Positions 6,421-13,990 of a stretch of 33,475 nucleotides of DNA are shown here, in pieces (positions within the stretch are counted from its first letter, which is position 1; each line of letters opens with the position of its first letter). Position numbers and translations under genes: made by a program. The stretch is from SIG459 sp045538735 (GTDB lineage Bacteria; Bacillota; Clostridia; Oscillospirales; Oscillospiraceae): positions 1 through 33,475 of the forward strand of contig JAZSRY010000018.1 in NCBI GenBank assembly GCA_045538735.1, read 5' to 3'. The notes beneath the pieces are model-generated. The model made no database searches, was not told the DNA's origin, and worked only from the letters and a program-made list of their open reading frames with translations.

Positions 6421-6719
6421 GCGGCCCCGGGCAAGGCTGCACTAGTCGGGGAGCCAGCGGTGCCCTGTAACCTGCAATCCGCTATAGCAGGGATGAATTC
6501 CCAACCAAGGGTATGTGATGTATCGACTGACCTCGGTAAGCGATGTTGACGTTTCGGTCTTGCGCAACGGAGTCCCGTGAACCATGTCAGGCGGGGAACC
6601 GAGCAGCATTAAGCGGGTAACTCCGTGTGCCGCGAGGGTGCCGGAGCCGAGTTGGCTGCCGTTGTAACGGATGGGTCACATTTCCCGAAGAAGGGTGTGC
6701 AGTCTTGCCCGGGGCCGTA
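6421..6719 (+). ncRNA. ffs: Signal recognition particle RNA, large Firmicute type
   Basis: The ends pair (CGGCCCCGGGCAAG near 6422 with CTTGCCCGGGGCCG ending at 6717). The conserved domain IV hairpin lies at about 6586-6612: a GTCAGG side, the GGAA tetraloop and the AGCAGCA side, which bind Ffh. GTGTGCCG follows at about 6627. At about 300 nt it has the Alu-type 5' domain of Bacillus/Clostridium scRNA, unlike the 114-nt E. coli 4.5S RNA. Its position just before dnaX is conserved in many Firmicutes. It acts with Ffh and FtsY in co-translational membrane targeting. Exact ends are uncertain by a few bases. Confidence 0.93.
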
Positions 6720-6760
6720 TTATTTATATTCACGAAAGCTCAGAGGAGGTAAAAAAAGCC

Positions 6761-8794
6761 ATGTATCAGGCATTATACCGCAAATGGCGTCCCAGAACAT
6801 TTGACGATGTTGTGGGTCAGGAGCATATTACCGAAACTCTGAAAAATCAGGTGGCAAGCGGCAGACTCAGCCACGCCTACCTGTTCATAGGCACGAGAGG
6901 CACAGGCAAAACCACCTGCGCCAAGATTCTTGCCAAAGCCGTCAACTGCCTCAGTCCCGTAAACGGCAATCCCTGCAACCGCTGCAGCGCCTGCCTCGGC
7001 ATTGACGACGGTTCCATTATGGACGTTGTTGAAATGGACGCAGCCAGCAACAACGGCGTTGACCATGTCCGTGCCCTGAGGGACGAGGCTATATTCTCTC
7101 CCGCCAGTGTGGCCAAGCGCGTTTACATCGTTGACGAGGTCCATATGATGTCCAATCAGGCCTTCAACGCCCTTCTCAAAATACTTGAAGAGCCCCCCAA
7201 GCACCTTATGTTCATTCTTGCAACCACAGAACTGCACAAGGTGCCCGCAACCATTCTCTCCCGCTGCCAGCGCCACTCCTTCAAGCGTCTTGACACGGCA
7301 AGCGTGGAAAACCGGCTTATGTATGTTGCCCGCCAGGAGGGTCTTGACCTCAGAAGTGATGCCGCGGCCCTTATTGCCGGTATGGCAGAAGGCGGTATGC
7401 GCGATGCCCTCAGCATGCTGGACCAGTGCTCCGGCCGCAAGCGCATCGACGCAGAAACCGTATACTCCGCAATGGGTCTTGCAGGCAGAGTCCATATATG
7501 CGATATGCTCCGCCACATCATAAATCACGACACCGCCTCCGCCATTGACCTTTTCACCGAGCTTTGGCAGGGAGGTAAGGATCCCGCCACGCTCCTCGGC
7601 GAGCTGAGCGGTCTCCATAGAGAGATACTTATGACCATGGTTGCTCCCCGCGGCGGAAAACAGCTTCTCAGCGGCTGCTATGATGAGCGCACTCTCCGCT
7701 CCTTCGCAGGAAAATTCAGCACCGGGGAACTGGTGAACAACATAAATATTCTTCAGACAGCTCTTGCAGATACCCGCAGCGGTCAGGCACGCACCGTTTG
7801 CGAGCTTTGTCTCATAACCCTTTGCGAAAGCGATTTGGGCGACGATATTCCCCTTATGCGCCAGCGCATTGCCGCTTTGGAGGAGGAAGTCCGCGCTCTT
7901 AGAGAGCGTCCCGTGGCTTACGCTCCCGCTGCGGCAGTTTCTCCCGTGAGCACTCCTCCGGCTTTTGAATATGAGCTGCCAGACGAGGGTGAGGAGGAAG
8001 AGGAGTTTGATACTCCTTTCTATCCCGAAGAGCGTCCCGCTCCCCCTCAGATTGATAAATATGATGAAGATGAAGAGGAGGAATATGTTCCCGACACTGC
8101 CAACGAGGTCTATGACGAAGAGGACATTTTCTCCCTGCTGCCTCCCATAAGCGAGCTGCCCCCTCTCCCCGGAGATGAGGATGCTCCCCCCGATCCCCGC
8201 TCCGCTCTGATGAGCTTTTCCGCCCAGATGCCTTCCTTTGAAGAGCCCAAGGCAGAGCCCGAAGAGGAAGATGAGCTTGATGTTCCTTCCTTCATGCGCG
8301 AGAAGGAAGATGAAAGGCCCCGCAAGAGCGCGGAAATCAAGCGCAAGGTTTATCTCAGCGAAGAGAACACCCCCCTTGAAGAACGTGATGTTTACCGCGC
8401 AGCCCCTCCCGCAGCTCCCATTGCCGCAGCTGCCCCCGTGAAGACTCCCCAGATAAGCGATGCGGAAGTTTGGGAAAAGACCAAAGCCGCCCTTTCCGGC
8501 AATATGCCTTTCGGACTTTATCTGCTTCTTACCGACCCCACTCAGGTTGAGGGTTTCATCAGCGGCGGCGAACTTATTCTCTCTATAAAGAGCTCCTTTG
8601 CTCTGAACATGCTTAACCGACCCGATATTGTTGCAAAGGTTGCCTCTGCTGCCACCTCCATTGCAGGCAGGGTCATCGCCGCCCGCATAGTAGACGCGGA
8701 CAAAGCCCCCGCTCCCGCAGAAAGGGCAGGCGCAGCACCGGGTCCCGACAAGCTGGACGAGCTGAGCAAATTCGAAATAGTATCTTTTAAGTAA
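6761..8794 (+). CDS. dnaX: DNA polymerase III subunits gamma/tau
   Basis: 677 residues from the ATG at 6761, which has GAGGAGGT 9 bases upstream; an earlier in-frame ATG (6671) lies inside the SRP RNA and is rejected. The clamp-loader AAA+ module is complete: Walker A GTRGTGKTT (44-52), zinc knuckle C63-C72-C75-C78, Walker B VYIVDE (121-126), sensor 1 ATTE and the SRC arginine-finger motif (167-169). Domain III follows to about residue 370. Residues about 400-560 are a Pro/Glu/Asp-rich disordered linker, then a C-terminal tau-like domain. I saw no run of six or more A that would mark an E. coli-like programmed frameshift. It loads the sliding clamp at the replication fork. ybaB follows after 28 bases. 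Confidence 0.96.
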   Translation: MYQALYRKWRPRTFDDVVGQEHITETLKNQVASGRLSHAYLFIGTRGTGKTTCAKILAKAVNCLSPVNGNPCNRCSACLGIDDGSIMDVVEMDAASNNGVDHVRALRDEAIFSPASVAKRVYIVDEVHMMSNQAFNALLKILEEPPKHLMFILATTELHKVPATILSRCQRHSFKRLDTASVENRLMYVARQEGLDLRSDAAALIAGMAEGGMRDALSMLDQCSGRKRIDAETVYSAMGLAGRVHICDMLRHIINHDTASAIDLFTELWQGGKDPATLLGELSGLHREILMTMVAPRGGKQLLSGCYDERTLRSFAGKFSTGELVNNINILQTALADTRSGQARTVCELCLITLCESDLGDDIPLMRQRIAALEEEVRALRERPVAYAPAAAVSPVSTPPAFEYELPDEGEEEEEFDTPFYPEERPAPPQIDKYDEDEEEEYVPDTANEVYDEEDIFSLLPPISELPPLPGDEDAPPDPRSALMSFSAQMPSFEEPKAEPEEEDELDVPSFMREKEDERPRKSAEIKRKVYLSEENTPLEERDVYRAAPPAAPIAAAAPVKTPQISDAEVWEKTKAALSGNMPFGLYLLLTDPTQVEGFISGGELILSIKSSFALNMLNRPDIVAKVASAATSIAGRVIAARIVDADKAPAPAERAGAAPGPDKLDELSKFEIVSFK

Positions 8795-8822
8795 TCAATT
8801 CTCATACAGGAGGAATAAAACA

Positions 8823-9164
8823 ATGGCAAAAGGCGGATTCCGTGGCGGAGCCTACGGCGGAATGAATCAGATGCAGATGATGAAGCAGGCTCAGAAGATG
8901 CAGCAGGATCTTCTGAAAATGCAGGAAGAGCTTGAAAAGGCTCAGTACACCGCAACTGCAGGCGGCGGCGTTGTAAGCGCTGTTGTCAGCGGCAAGCGCG
9001 AGCTGGTTGCTCTTGAGATAGACCCCGATGCAGTTGACCCCGAAGATGTTGAGATGCTTCAGGACATGGTCATTGCCGCAGTTAACGAGGCTATGCGCAA
9101 GTGCGAAGAGGCTTCCAACGCAGGCATGAGCCGCATCACCGGCGGATTGAACCTGGGCTTCTGA
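8823..9164 (+). CDS. ybaB: YbaB/EbfC nucleoid-associated protein
   Basis: 113 residues, family length. The core is LLKMQEELEKAQYTATAGGGVVSAVVSGKRELVALEIDP in outline, with the conserved VDPEDVEMLQDMVIAAVNEA helix following. The N-terminus is Gly/Met/Gln-rich. The family forms dimers that bind DNA and affect nucleoid organisation. The start has AGGAGG 8 bases upstream, 28 bases after dnaX, so the two are co-transcribed. recR, the usual third gene of this cluster, does not follow. Confidence 0.95.
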   Translation: MAKGGFRGGAYGGMNQMQMMKQAQKMQQDLLKMQEELEKAQYTATAGGGVVSAVVSGKRELVALEIDPDAVDPEDVEMLQDMVIAAVNEAMRKCEEASNAGMSRITGGLNLGF

Positions 9165-9171
9165 TGCTGTA

Positions 9172-9203
9172 AACCCCGACCGAAAATTATCGGTCGGGGT
9201 TTT
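9172..9203 (+). terminator. Terminator of the dnaX-ybaB operon
   Basis: AACCCCGACCGA stem with TCGGTCGGGGTT, short AT loop, then T4. It separates ybaB from the ATPase gene at 9266. Confidence 0.88.
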
Positions 9204-9265
9204 AGCATTTTATCCTGCATCTGCATAGTTTATATTGAAGATTTTTTGCGGAAAGGCAGGTTTTT

Positions 9266-10339
9266 ATGATTTATCCCTCACCATCCCGATATTTCCTCGG
9301 CAGCAACTCCTGCCGGGGTTTTTACTCTCTCTATGACGGCTTTTGTCCCCCCGAAAAGGGCTGCTTCCTCAACGTTATAAAAGGCGGCCCCGGCTGCGGC
9401 AAATCCAGCTTTATGCGGCGCATAGGTGCTGCCGCGGAAGATAAAGGTCTGTCTGTGGAGTATGTTCTCTGCTCAGGTGACCCGGATTCTCTTGACGGAG
9501 TTTATATTCCCGCTCTGGGCATCGGCTATGTTGACGGCACCGCCCCTCACCGCATAGACCCGCCCTTTCCCGGCAGTGCAGGGGCTTATCTCGATCTCGG
9601 AAGATTTTACGACAGCCGCGCCCTGGAAAAACATAAAGATGAGATTGCCGGTCTCAACCGCAGCTACAAAGCCCTTTATGCCTCCGCCTACTCATATCTA
9701 TCCGCCGCAGCGGCAGCCCATCAGCGGCTATACCCGGGGATATGGACTCTCGGCGATATGGAAAAAATAAAAAAGAAGGCCCTCTCTTTCGCCTCAAGGG
9801 AGTTGAAAAAAGAGGGACACGGACAGGGACATATACGGAAAATATTTCTCAGCGCCATTTGCTGCAAAGGTCGTATTTTCCTGCTTAATGACTGCTGCGA
9901 AAGACTCTGTATTTTGGATAACGAGTTGGGAATGGCTAACCTTTACCTTGAAACCCTTCTCCCTCTTGTCCAAAGCAAGGGCTATGACATAATTCTCTGC
10001 CCGGACTGCCTTGAGCCGGAGCGCATAAGCGCCCTTATAATCCCCGAGCTTTCCCTCTCCCTTTGCTGCAGCGACGCTCTCCCCTCCGATACACCGGAAT
10101 GTTACCGCCACGTAAGGCTTGATGCCTGCGCCGACAGAGAAAACCTCGCCCGCCTGCGCCCCGAGCTGCGAAGAGCAAGGAAGCTTTGTCGGGAATGCAC
10201 AGTCTTTGCCACGGATATGCTCTCTCACGCCAAGGCTCTGCACGACCAACTGGAGCAGGTATATAACCCTCATGTGGATTTCGACGGAGTCTATTGCGAG
10301 GCGGAAAAGCACATAAAAGAGCTTTTTGAAGGAATTTAA
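9266..10339 (+). CDS. P-loop ATPase-like protein (PRK06851-like)
   Basis: 357 residues. YFLGSNSCRGFYSLYDGF precedes a clear Walker A GGPGCGKSS (about residues 42-50). The layout matches, as I recall it, the uncharacterised PRK06851 family, which carries two tandem P-loop halves. In the second half, HIRKIFLSAICCKGRIFLLND aligns with the start of the repeat, but the position expected for a second P-loop reads LDNELGMANLYLETL and has lost the Gly-Lys-Ser, while IIPELSLSLCCSD keeps the following strand. The protein therefore probably binds one nucleotide. It is cysteine-rich (about 14 Cys). An AAGGCAGG site precedes the ATG. It is flanked by terminators on both sides, so it is probably monocistronic. 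Its function is unknown. Confidence 0.75.
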   Translation: MIYPSPSRYFLGSNSCRGFYSLYDGFCPPEKGCFLNVIKGGPGCGKSSFMRRIGAAAEDKGLSVEYVLCSGDPDSLDGVYIPALGIGYVDGTAPHRIDPPFPGSAGAYLDLGRFYDSRALEKHKDEIAGLNRSYKALYASAYSYLSAAAAAHQRLYPGIWTLGDMEKIKKKALSFASRELKKEGHGQGHIRKIFLSAICCKGRIFLLNDCCERLCILDNELGMANLYLETLLPLVQSKGYDIILCPDCLEPERISALIIPELSLSLCCSDALPSDTPECYRHVRLDACADRENLARLRPELRRARKLCRECTVFATDMLSHAKALHDQLEQVYNPHVDFDGVYCEAEKHIKELFEGI

Positions 10340-10357
10340 CAGCCGAAAACACAAAAT

Positions 10358-10411
10358 AAGCCCAAAATACCATCTCTACGCAGTGATGAAATTTTGGGCT
10401 TGTTATATTTT
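10358..10411 (+). terminator. Terminator after the ATPase-like gene
   Basis: 11-bp stem AAGCCCAAAAT (10358-10368) with ATTTTGGGCTT (10391-10401), 22-base loop, then GTTATATTTTT. The long loop makes it weaker than the other terminators here. Confidence 0.65.
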
Positions 10412-10449
10412 TAATTTGTTGCACTTGCACAAAAAAAAGACAAATATAT

Positions 10450-10480
10450 AAAAAAAAGAGGCGGAAGTCCAACTTCCACC
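10450..10480 (-). terminator. Reverse-strand terminator in the hppA upstream region
   Basis: On the reverse strand GGTGGAAGT pairs with ACTTCCGCC (9 bp with one G-U) around loop TGG, followed by TC and T8. No annotated reverse-strand gene lies upstream for which it would be the natural end. Confidence 0.75.
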
Positions 10481-10493
10481 CCATTATGTAGCC
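10450..10493 (-). ncRNA. Candidate ultra-short RNA, about 45 nt
   Basis: A near-consensus reverse-strand promoter (10499-10527) predicts a start at about 10492, and a canonical terminator ends the transcript at about 10450. The product would be little more than a 5' tail of about 12 nt and one hairpin. A GGAGG followed by an ATG (10482-10484) lies in it, but the reading frame runs straight through the hairpin and U-tract, so translation looks incidental. Known short regulatory RNAs are usually longer, so this could be an orphan decoy RNA, a transcription-interference unit for the divergent hppA promoter, or an attenuator. Function unknown. Confidence 0.45.
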
Positions 10494-10498
10494 TCCAC

Positions 10499-10527
10499 AT
10501 TTTATATGATGATTCGGTAATTGTCAA
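10499..10527 (-). promoter_or_regulatory. Near-consensus reverse-strand promoter
   Basis: TTGACA (10522-10527), 17-base spacer, TAAAAT (10499-10504) on the reverse strand. It is divergent from the proposed hppA promoter 21 bases away and drives only the short terminated segment at 10450-10493. Confidence 0.65.
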
Positions 10528-10548
10528 TAGTTCAGCGGAATATTTTGA

Positions 10549-10577
10549 TTGCAAAATGCTGAAAATTCGGTTATTAT
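10549..10577 (+). promoter_or_regulatory. Probable hppA promoter
   Basis: TTGCAA (10549-10554), 17-base spacer, TATTAT (10572-10577). The predicted start near 10584 gives a leader of about 100 nt that contains the palindromes at 10602-10635. Confidence 0.5.
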
Positions 10578-10601
10578 TGACCAGTAAGATATCCATCTTT
10601 T

Positions 10602-10635
10602 GTGCAAGATGCACCAAACGTACCATACGTTTGGT
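10602..10635. repeat. Overlapping perfect palindromes in the hppA leader
   Basis: GTGCA-AGA-TGCAC (10602-10614) overlaps by two bases with ACCAAACGTA-CCA-TACGTTTGGT (10613-10635), a perfect 10-bp inverted repeat. The second lies 50 bases before the hppA ATG. There is no T-tract, so it is not a terminator; an operator or a translation- or stability-controlling hairpin is more likely. Confidence 0.6.
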
Positions 10636-10684
10636 ATGTCGTAAACAACTTGATGAATTCGTTTTTAAGGAGTGTATCAACAAT

Positions 10685-12760
10685 ATGGAGAATCTGTTCT
10701 GGATAGGATTTGTTGGCGCCCTCATCGCTCTTGTGTTCGCTTATATGCAGCGCCGCAAGGTTATGAAGGCATCCGAAGGCGATGCTAACATGGTCAAAAT
10801 CGCCTCCGCCATCCGTCAGGGCGCAAATGCTTACCTGAAGCGTCAGTACACCACCGTTGCCAAGGTATTTATCGTAGTATTTGTCGTTCTTTGTGTCATC
10901 GCATTCGCCTCCAAGGGCGAAATGCTCTCCCGCGTTACCCCCTTCGCTTTCCTCACCGGCGGTATCTGGTCCATGCTGGCCGGTCTCGTCGGAATGAAGA
11001 TAGCAACCGCATCCAATGCCCGCACTGCCAATGCTGCACGCGAAGGTCTGAACAAGGGTCTCCGCGTAGCCTTTTCCTCCGGCTCCGTCATGGGCTTCAC
11101 TGTTGTCGGCCTCGGTATGCTGGATATTACCCTCTGGTTTGTTGGCCTCCAGTATATAGGCAAGATGGATCCCGTCACCCTCGCCAATGTTATGGTTATG
11201 AACGGCATGGGCGCTTCCTTCATGGCCCTCTTCGCCCGTGTCGGCGGCGGTATCTACACCAAGGCTGCTGACGTCGGCGCTGACCTTGTCGGTAAGGTTG
11301 AAGCCGGCATCCCCGAAGATGATCCCCGCAACCCCGCTACCATCGCTGACAACGTTGGCGACAACGTTGGTGACGTTGCAGGTATGGGCGCCGACCTCTA
11401 TGAGAGCTATGTTGGCTCCATCCTCGCCACCTTTGCTCTGGCTGCAGCCGCAGGCTATAGCTGGGCCGGTATGCTCCTTCCCATGGCTCTGGCCGTTGTC
11501 GGTATTGTCTGCTCTCTCATCGGCTCCTTCCTGGTCAAGACCAAGGAAGATGCAACCCAGCTCTCTCTGCTGAAGAGCCTCCGCACCGGCACCTATACCG
11601 CAGCCATTCTCTCCGCCGTGCTGGCCTTCCCCCTCTGCTACTTCATCCTGCCCGAAGCATGGGTAGGCACATATATCTCCATTCTCTGCGGCCTCATCGG
11701 CGGCTGCGCCATCGGATACTTCACCGAGTATTACACTTCCGATAACTATAAGCCCACTCAGAAGCTGGCTGCAGCCTCCGAGACCGGCTCCGCCACCATC
11801 ATCATCGGCGGCGTTTCTCTGGGTCTGAAGTCCACCATGGCTTCTATCCTCATCGTTGCTGCCGCAGTTATCATCAGCTTCTTCTGCTCCGGCGGCACCC
11901 AGAGCTTCAACGCCGGCCTCTACGGCATCGGCATTGCAGCTGTCGGCATGCTCTCCACCCTGGGCATCACTCTGGCCACCGACGCTTACGGCCCCGTCGC
12001 CGACAACGCCGGCGGTATCGCCGAGATGAGCGGTCTTCCCGAGGAAGTTCGCGAACGCACCGACGCTCTGGACTCTCTGGGCAACACCACTGCCGCCACC
12101 GGCAAGGGCTTTGCCATTGGCTCTGCATCCCTCACCTCTCTGGCTCTCCTGGTCAGCTATGTCAACATCGTTGAAGCCAAGGAAAAACTGGAACTGGCCA
12201 TCACCACCCCCACCCTGCTCACCGGTATATTCATCGGCGCTATGCTTACCTTCGTGTTCTCCGCACTTACTATGAGCGCTGTTCAGAACGCCGCTCAGTC
12301 CATCGTTAAGGAAGTCCGCCGTCAGTTCCGCGAGATCACCGGCATCATGAACTACGAAGCTGACCCCGATTACAGCCGCTGCGTTGACCTCTGCACTCAG
12401 GGCGCTCTCCGCGAAATGGTTGCTCCCTCCATCATTGCTATTGTTGTTCCCCTGCTCACCGGCTTCATCCTCGGACCTGCAGGCGTTGTTGGTCTTCTGG
12501 CCGGCGTTTCCGTTACCGGTTTCGCTCTGGCAGTATTCATGTCCAACGCCGGCGGCGCATGGGATAACGCAAAGAAGTACATAGAGCGCGGAAACCACGG
12601 CGGCAAGGGCAGCAGACAGCACAAGGCAGCCGTTGTTGGCGACACCGTCGGCGATCCTTTCAAGGATACCTCCGGTCCCTCCCTCAACATTCTCATCAAG
12701 CTCTGCTCCACCGTTTCCATCGTTTTCTCCGGCCTCATCGTGGCTTACCATATTTTCTAA
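10685..12760 (+). CDS. hppA: K+-dependent membrane-bound pyrophosphatase (Na+ or H+ pump)
   Basis: 691 residues from the ATG at 10685; upstream in-frame codons lie in promoter and leader. About 16 transmembrane helices. Pyrophosphate/Mg2+ site motifs are intact: DVGADLVGKVEAGIPEDDPR (about 197-215), DNVGDNVGDVAGMGADLYE, and the C-terminal NAGGAWDNAKKYIE followed by GDTVGDPFKDTSGPS. GNTTAATGKG has Ala and Gly at the two positions that are Lys and Thr in K+-independent enzymes, so it belongs to the K+-dependent class; Na+ versus H+ specificity cannot be decided by eye. It couples PPi hydrolysis to cation export at the cytoplasmic membrane, saving energy in anaerobes. Strong codon bias implies high expression. 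AAGGAG lies 12 bases before the ATG, an unusually long spacing. Confidence 0.96.
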   Translation: MENLFWIGFVGALIALVFAYMQRRKVMKASEGDANMVKIASAIRQGANAYLKRQYTTVAKVFIVVFVVLCVIAFASKGEMLSRVTPFAFLTGGIWSMLAGLVGMKIATASNARTANAAREGLNKGLRVAFSSGSVMGFTVVGLGMLDITLWFVGLQYIGKMDPVTLANVMVMNGMGASFMALFARVGGGIYTKAADVGADLVGKVEAGIPEDDPRNPATIADNVGDNVGDVAGMGADLYESYVGSILATFALAAAAGYSWAGMLLPMALAVVGIVCSLIGSFLVKTKEDATQLSLLKSLRTGTYTAAILSAVLAFPLCYFILPEAWVGTYISILCGLIGGCAIGYFTEYYTSDNYKPTQKLAAASETGSATIIIGGVSLGLKSTMASILIVAAAVIISFFCSGGTQSFNAGLYGIGIAAVGMLSTLGITLATDAYGPVADNAGGIAEMSGLPEEVRERTDALDSLGNTTAATGKGFAIGSASLTSLALLVSYVNIVEAKEKLELAITTPTLLTGIFIGAMLTFVFSALTMSAVQNAAQSIVKEVRRQFREITGIMNYEADPDYSRCVDLCTQGALREMVAPSIIAIVVPLLTGFILGPAGVVGLLAGVSVTGFALAVFMSNAGGAWDNAKKYIERGNHGGKGSRQHKAAVVGDTVGDPFKDTSGPSLNILIKLCSTVSIVFSGLIVAYHIF

Positions 12761-12772
12761 AATATACATATT

Positions 12773-12806
12773 AAAAGCGGCGTACCAATCGGTACGCCGC
12801 TTTTTT
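12773..12806. terminator. Terminator after hppA, usable from both sides
   Basis: GCGGCGTACC/GGTACGCCGC stem with loop AATC, A4 before and T6 after. It lies between convergent hppA and the reverse-strand regulator ending at 12815. Confidence 0.9.
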
Positions 12807-12814
12807 ATATGTTT

Positions 12815-13795
12815 TTATATGTAATATATTTCAAGTTCACCGAAGCTTACGCCGCCTGTCAATGTGATAATGCCCTTGCACTGCTCGTTGGGGTGCCCGT
12901 GGGTGGATATCTCTCCAAAGCTCGTTCCTGCCGCGCATTCCACCTGATACTGCGCCGGCACGTTCAGACGCAGAGAACCAAAACTTGCTCCGATGTCTAT
13001 CTCGCAGTTTTCCGCGATTTCTCCGCATCCTCTCAAATCCAGCTTCATCTCGCCGAAGCTTACGCTCGCCTTTCCGTAGCTCAGGCGGGGCAATGTGATA
13101 TAGTGCTCAATCTCTCCGAAGGCAATGGAACAGTTAAATTCCTCCCCTTCCTGAGTGAATTGCTTTCTCTGCTTATGGGATATGTCCCCTTTTTTATGGA
13201 TGGCGAATCTGCCCTTCTTGGGTTTTCTCAATGCATCCGCCAGAAGGCTGATGCCCACAAGAACAATCAGCGCCGGAAACAGCAGCTTTTTATCCGGATA
13301 TAGCTCAAATATTCCCAGATTATTCACAAGGAAATATCCACCCAGCGCGGCACAGACTACCCCGGTAAAATGGAAGCGGTGGAAGAGCGATGCCAGAGAA
13401 AATACCAGCAGCGCCGAAGGCCACACTATCCCCCAAAAGCCCACATCCCATTCAAGAAGACGGGCCGCGAAAAGCAGCGCACCCACCAGAAGCACAAAAA
13501 ATGCCGATGTCACCGCACCCCGACGTCCGCTGTCCCAGTGAAATTCCCAGCCGCTTTTTTCTTCTTTCTCATGTATTTCCGCCGGCTCTGAGCTGCTCAT
13601 CCCAAGCAGCTCATCCGTGGTGATGCCGAATAGCTCTGCTAATTTTGGGAGCATATAAATATCAGGGCAGGACTGGTCGTTTTCCCATTTGCTGACAGCC
13701 TGCGCCGTAACGCCAAGCTTCTCTGCAAGCTGATCCTGAGTCAAACCCAATCTCTTGCGGTGAAACACAATGCGTTTGCCCATACTCTGTTCCAT
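12815..13795 (-). CDS. XRE regulator fused to a LiaF-like membrane and beta-repeat region
   Basis: 326 residues. Residues 1-65 are an XRE helix-turn-helix (LTQDQLAEKLGVTAQAVSKW). Four hydrophobic segments follow (about 92-195), like the LiaI/LiaF-type transmembrane region, then a soluble C-terminus. That tail carries five spaced copies of a motif around SFGE (CSIAFGEIE, ASVSFGEMKLDL, ASFGSLRL, TSFGEIS, VSFGELEIYY), suggesting a stacked beta fold as in LiaF C-terminal domains. It is probably a membrane-tethered DNA-binding protein linking envelope state to transcription (inference). AGGAGG precedes the ATG. A TATAAT lies upstream with a weak -35. It is monocistronic. Confidence 0.85.
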   Translation of the reverse strand: MEQSMGKRIVFHRKRLGLTQDQLAEKLGVTAQAVSKWENDQSCPDIYMLPKLAELFGITTDELLGMSSSEPAEIHEKEEKSGWEFHWDSGRRGAVTSAFFVLLVGALLFAARLLEWDVGFWGIVWPSALLVFSLASLFHRFHFTGVVCAALGGYFLVNNLGIFELYPDKKLLFPALIVLVGISLLADALRKPKKGRFAIHKKGDISHKQRKQFTQEGEEFNCSIAFGEIEHYITLPRLSYGKASVSFGEMKLDLRGCGEIAENCEIDIGASFGSLRLNVPAQYQVECAAGTSFGEISTHGHPNEQCKGIITLTGGVSFGELEIYYI

Positions 13796-13885
13796 ATGTA
13801 ATTCCTCCTGTGCTTTATGGTGCTATTATACAGAGTTTGTATGTAATTTGCTATCAACTATTTGGAAATTAAGCCTTTTCCGCTC

Positions 13886-13969
13886 TCAACTGCAGGTTGA
13901 AATGTCCTCAACCGGACGTTGATTCGCCAAACGGGGCAGACGGAAGAGCGTCTGCGCCGTTTGGCGAAT
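13886..13969. repeat. Cluster of three hairpins
   Basis: TCAAC-TGCAG-GTTGA (13886-13900) and TCAAC-CGGAC-GTTGA (13908-13922) are two near-identical small hairpins 7 bases apart. They abut a 48-base near-perfect hairpin (13922-13969: 13-bp outer stem ATTCGCCAAACGG, one mismatch, 7-bp inner stem GCAGACG, 6-base loop). There is no T-tract on either strand. It lies just downstream of the GH25 gene, so it could protect that mRNA's 3' end or be a mobile palindromic element. Confidence 0.6.
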
Positions 13970-13990
13970 ATTTAGCCTTGCCGATATAAG

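Noticed and set aside
6773..7618. 281-codon open frame antisense to dnaX
   Set aside because: It overlaps the conserved AAA+ domain of dnaX, and its predicted product has no recognisable domain.
7900..8400. Programmed frameshift in dnaX giving a short gamma form
   Set aside because: No run of six or more A, or A-AAA-AAG-like slippery site, was seen in the gene, so there is no sequence support for it.
10035..10484. 149-codon reverse frame starting at the ATG with a GGAGG site upstream of hppA
   Set aside because: The frame runs through a terminator hairpin and U8 within its first ten codons and then antisense to the ATPase-like gene; the promoter and terminator fit a short RNA better.
10574..12769. 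731-codon open frame antisense to hppA
   Set aside because: It has the same cause: strong codon bias in hppA. The product is Gly/Ala/Asp/Glu low-complexity sequence with no domain.
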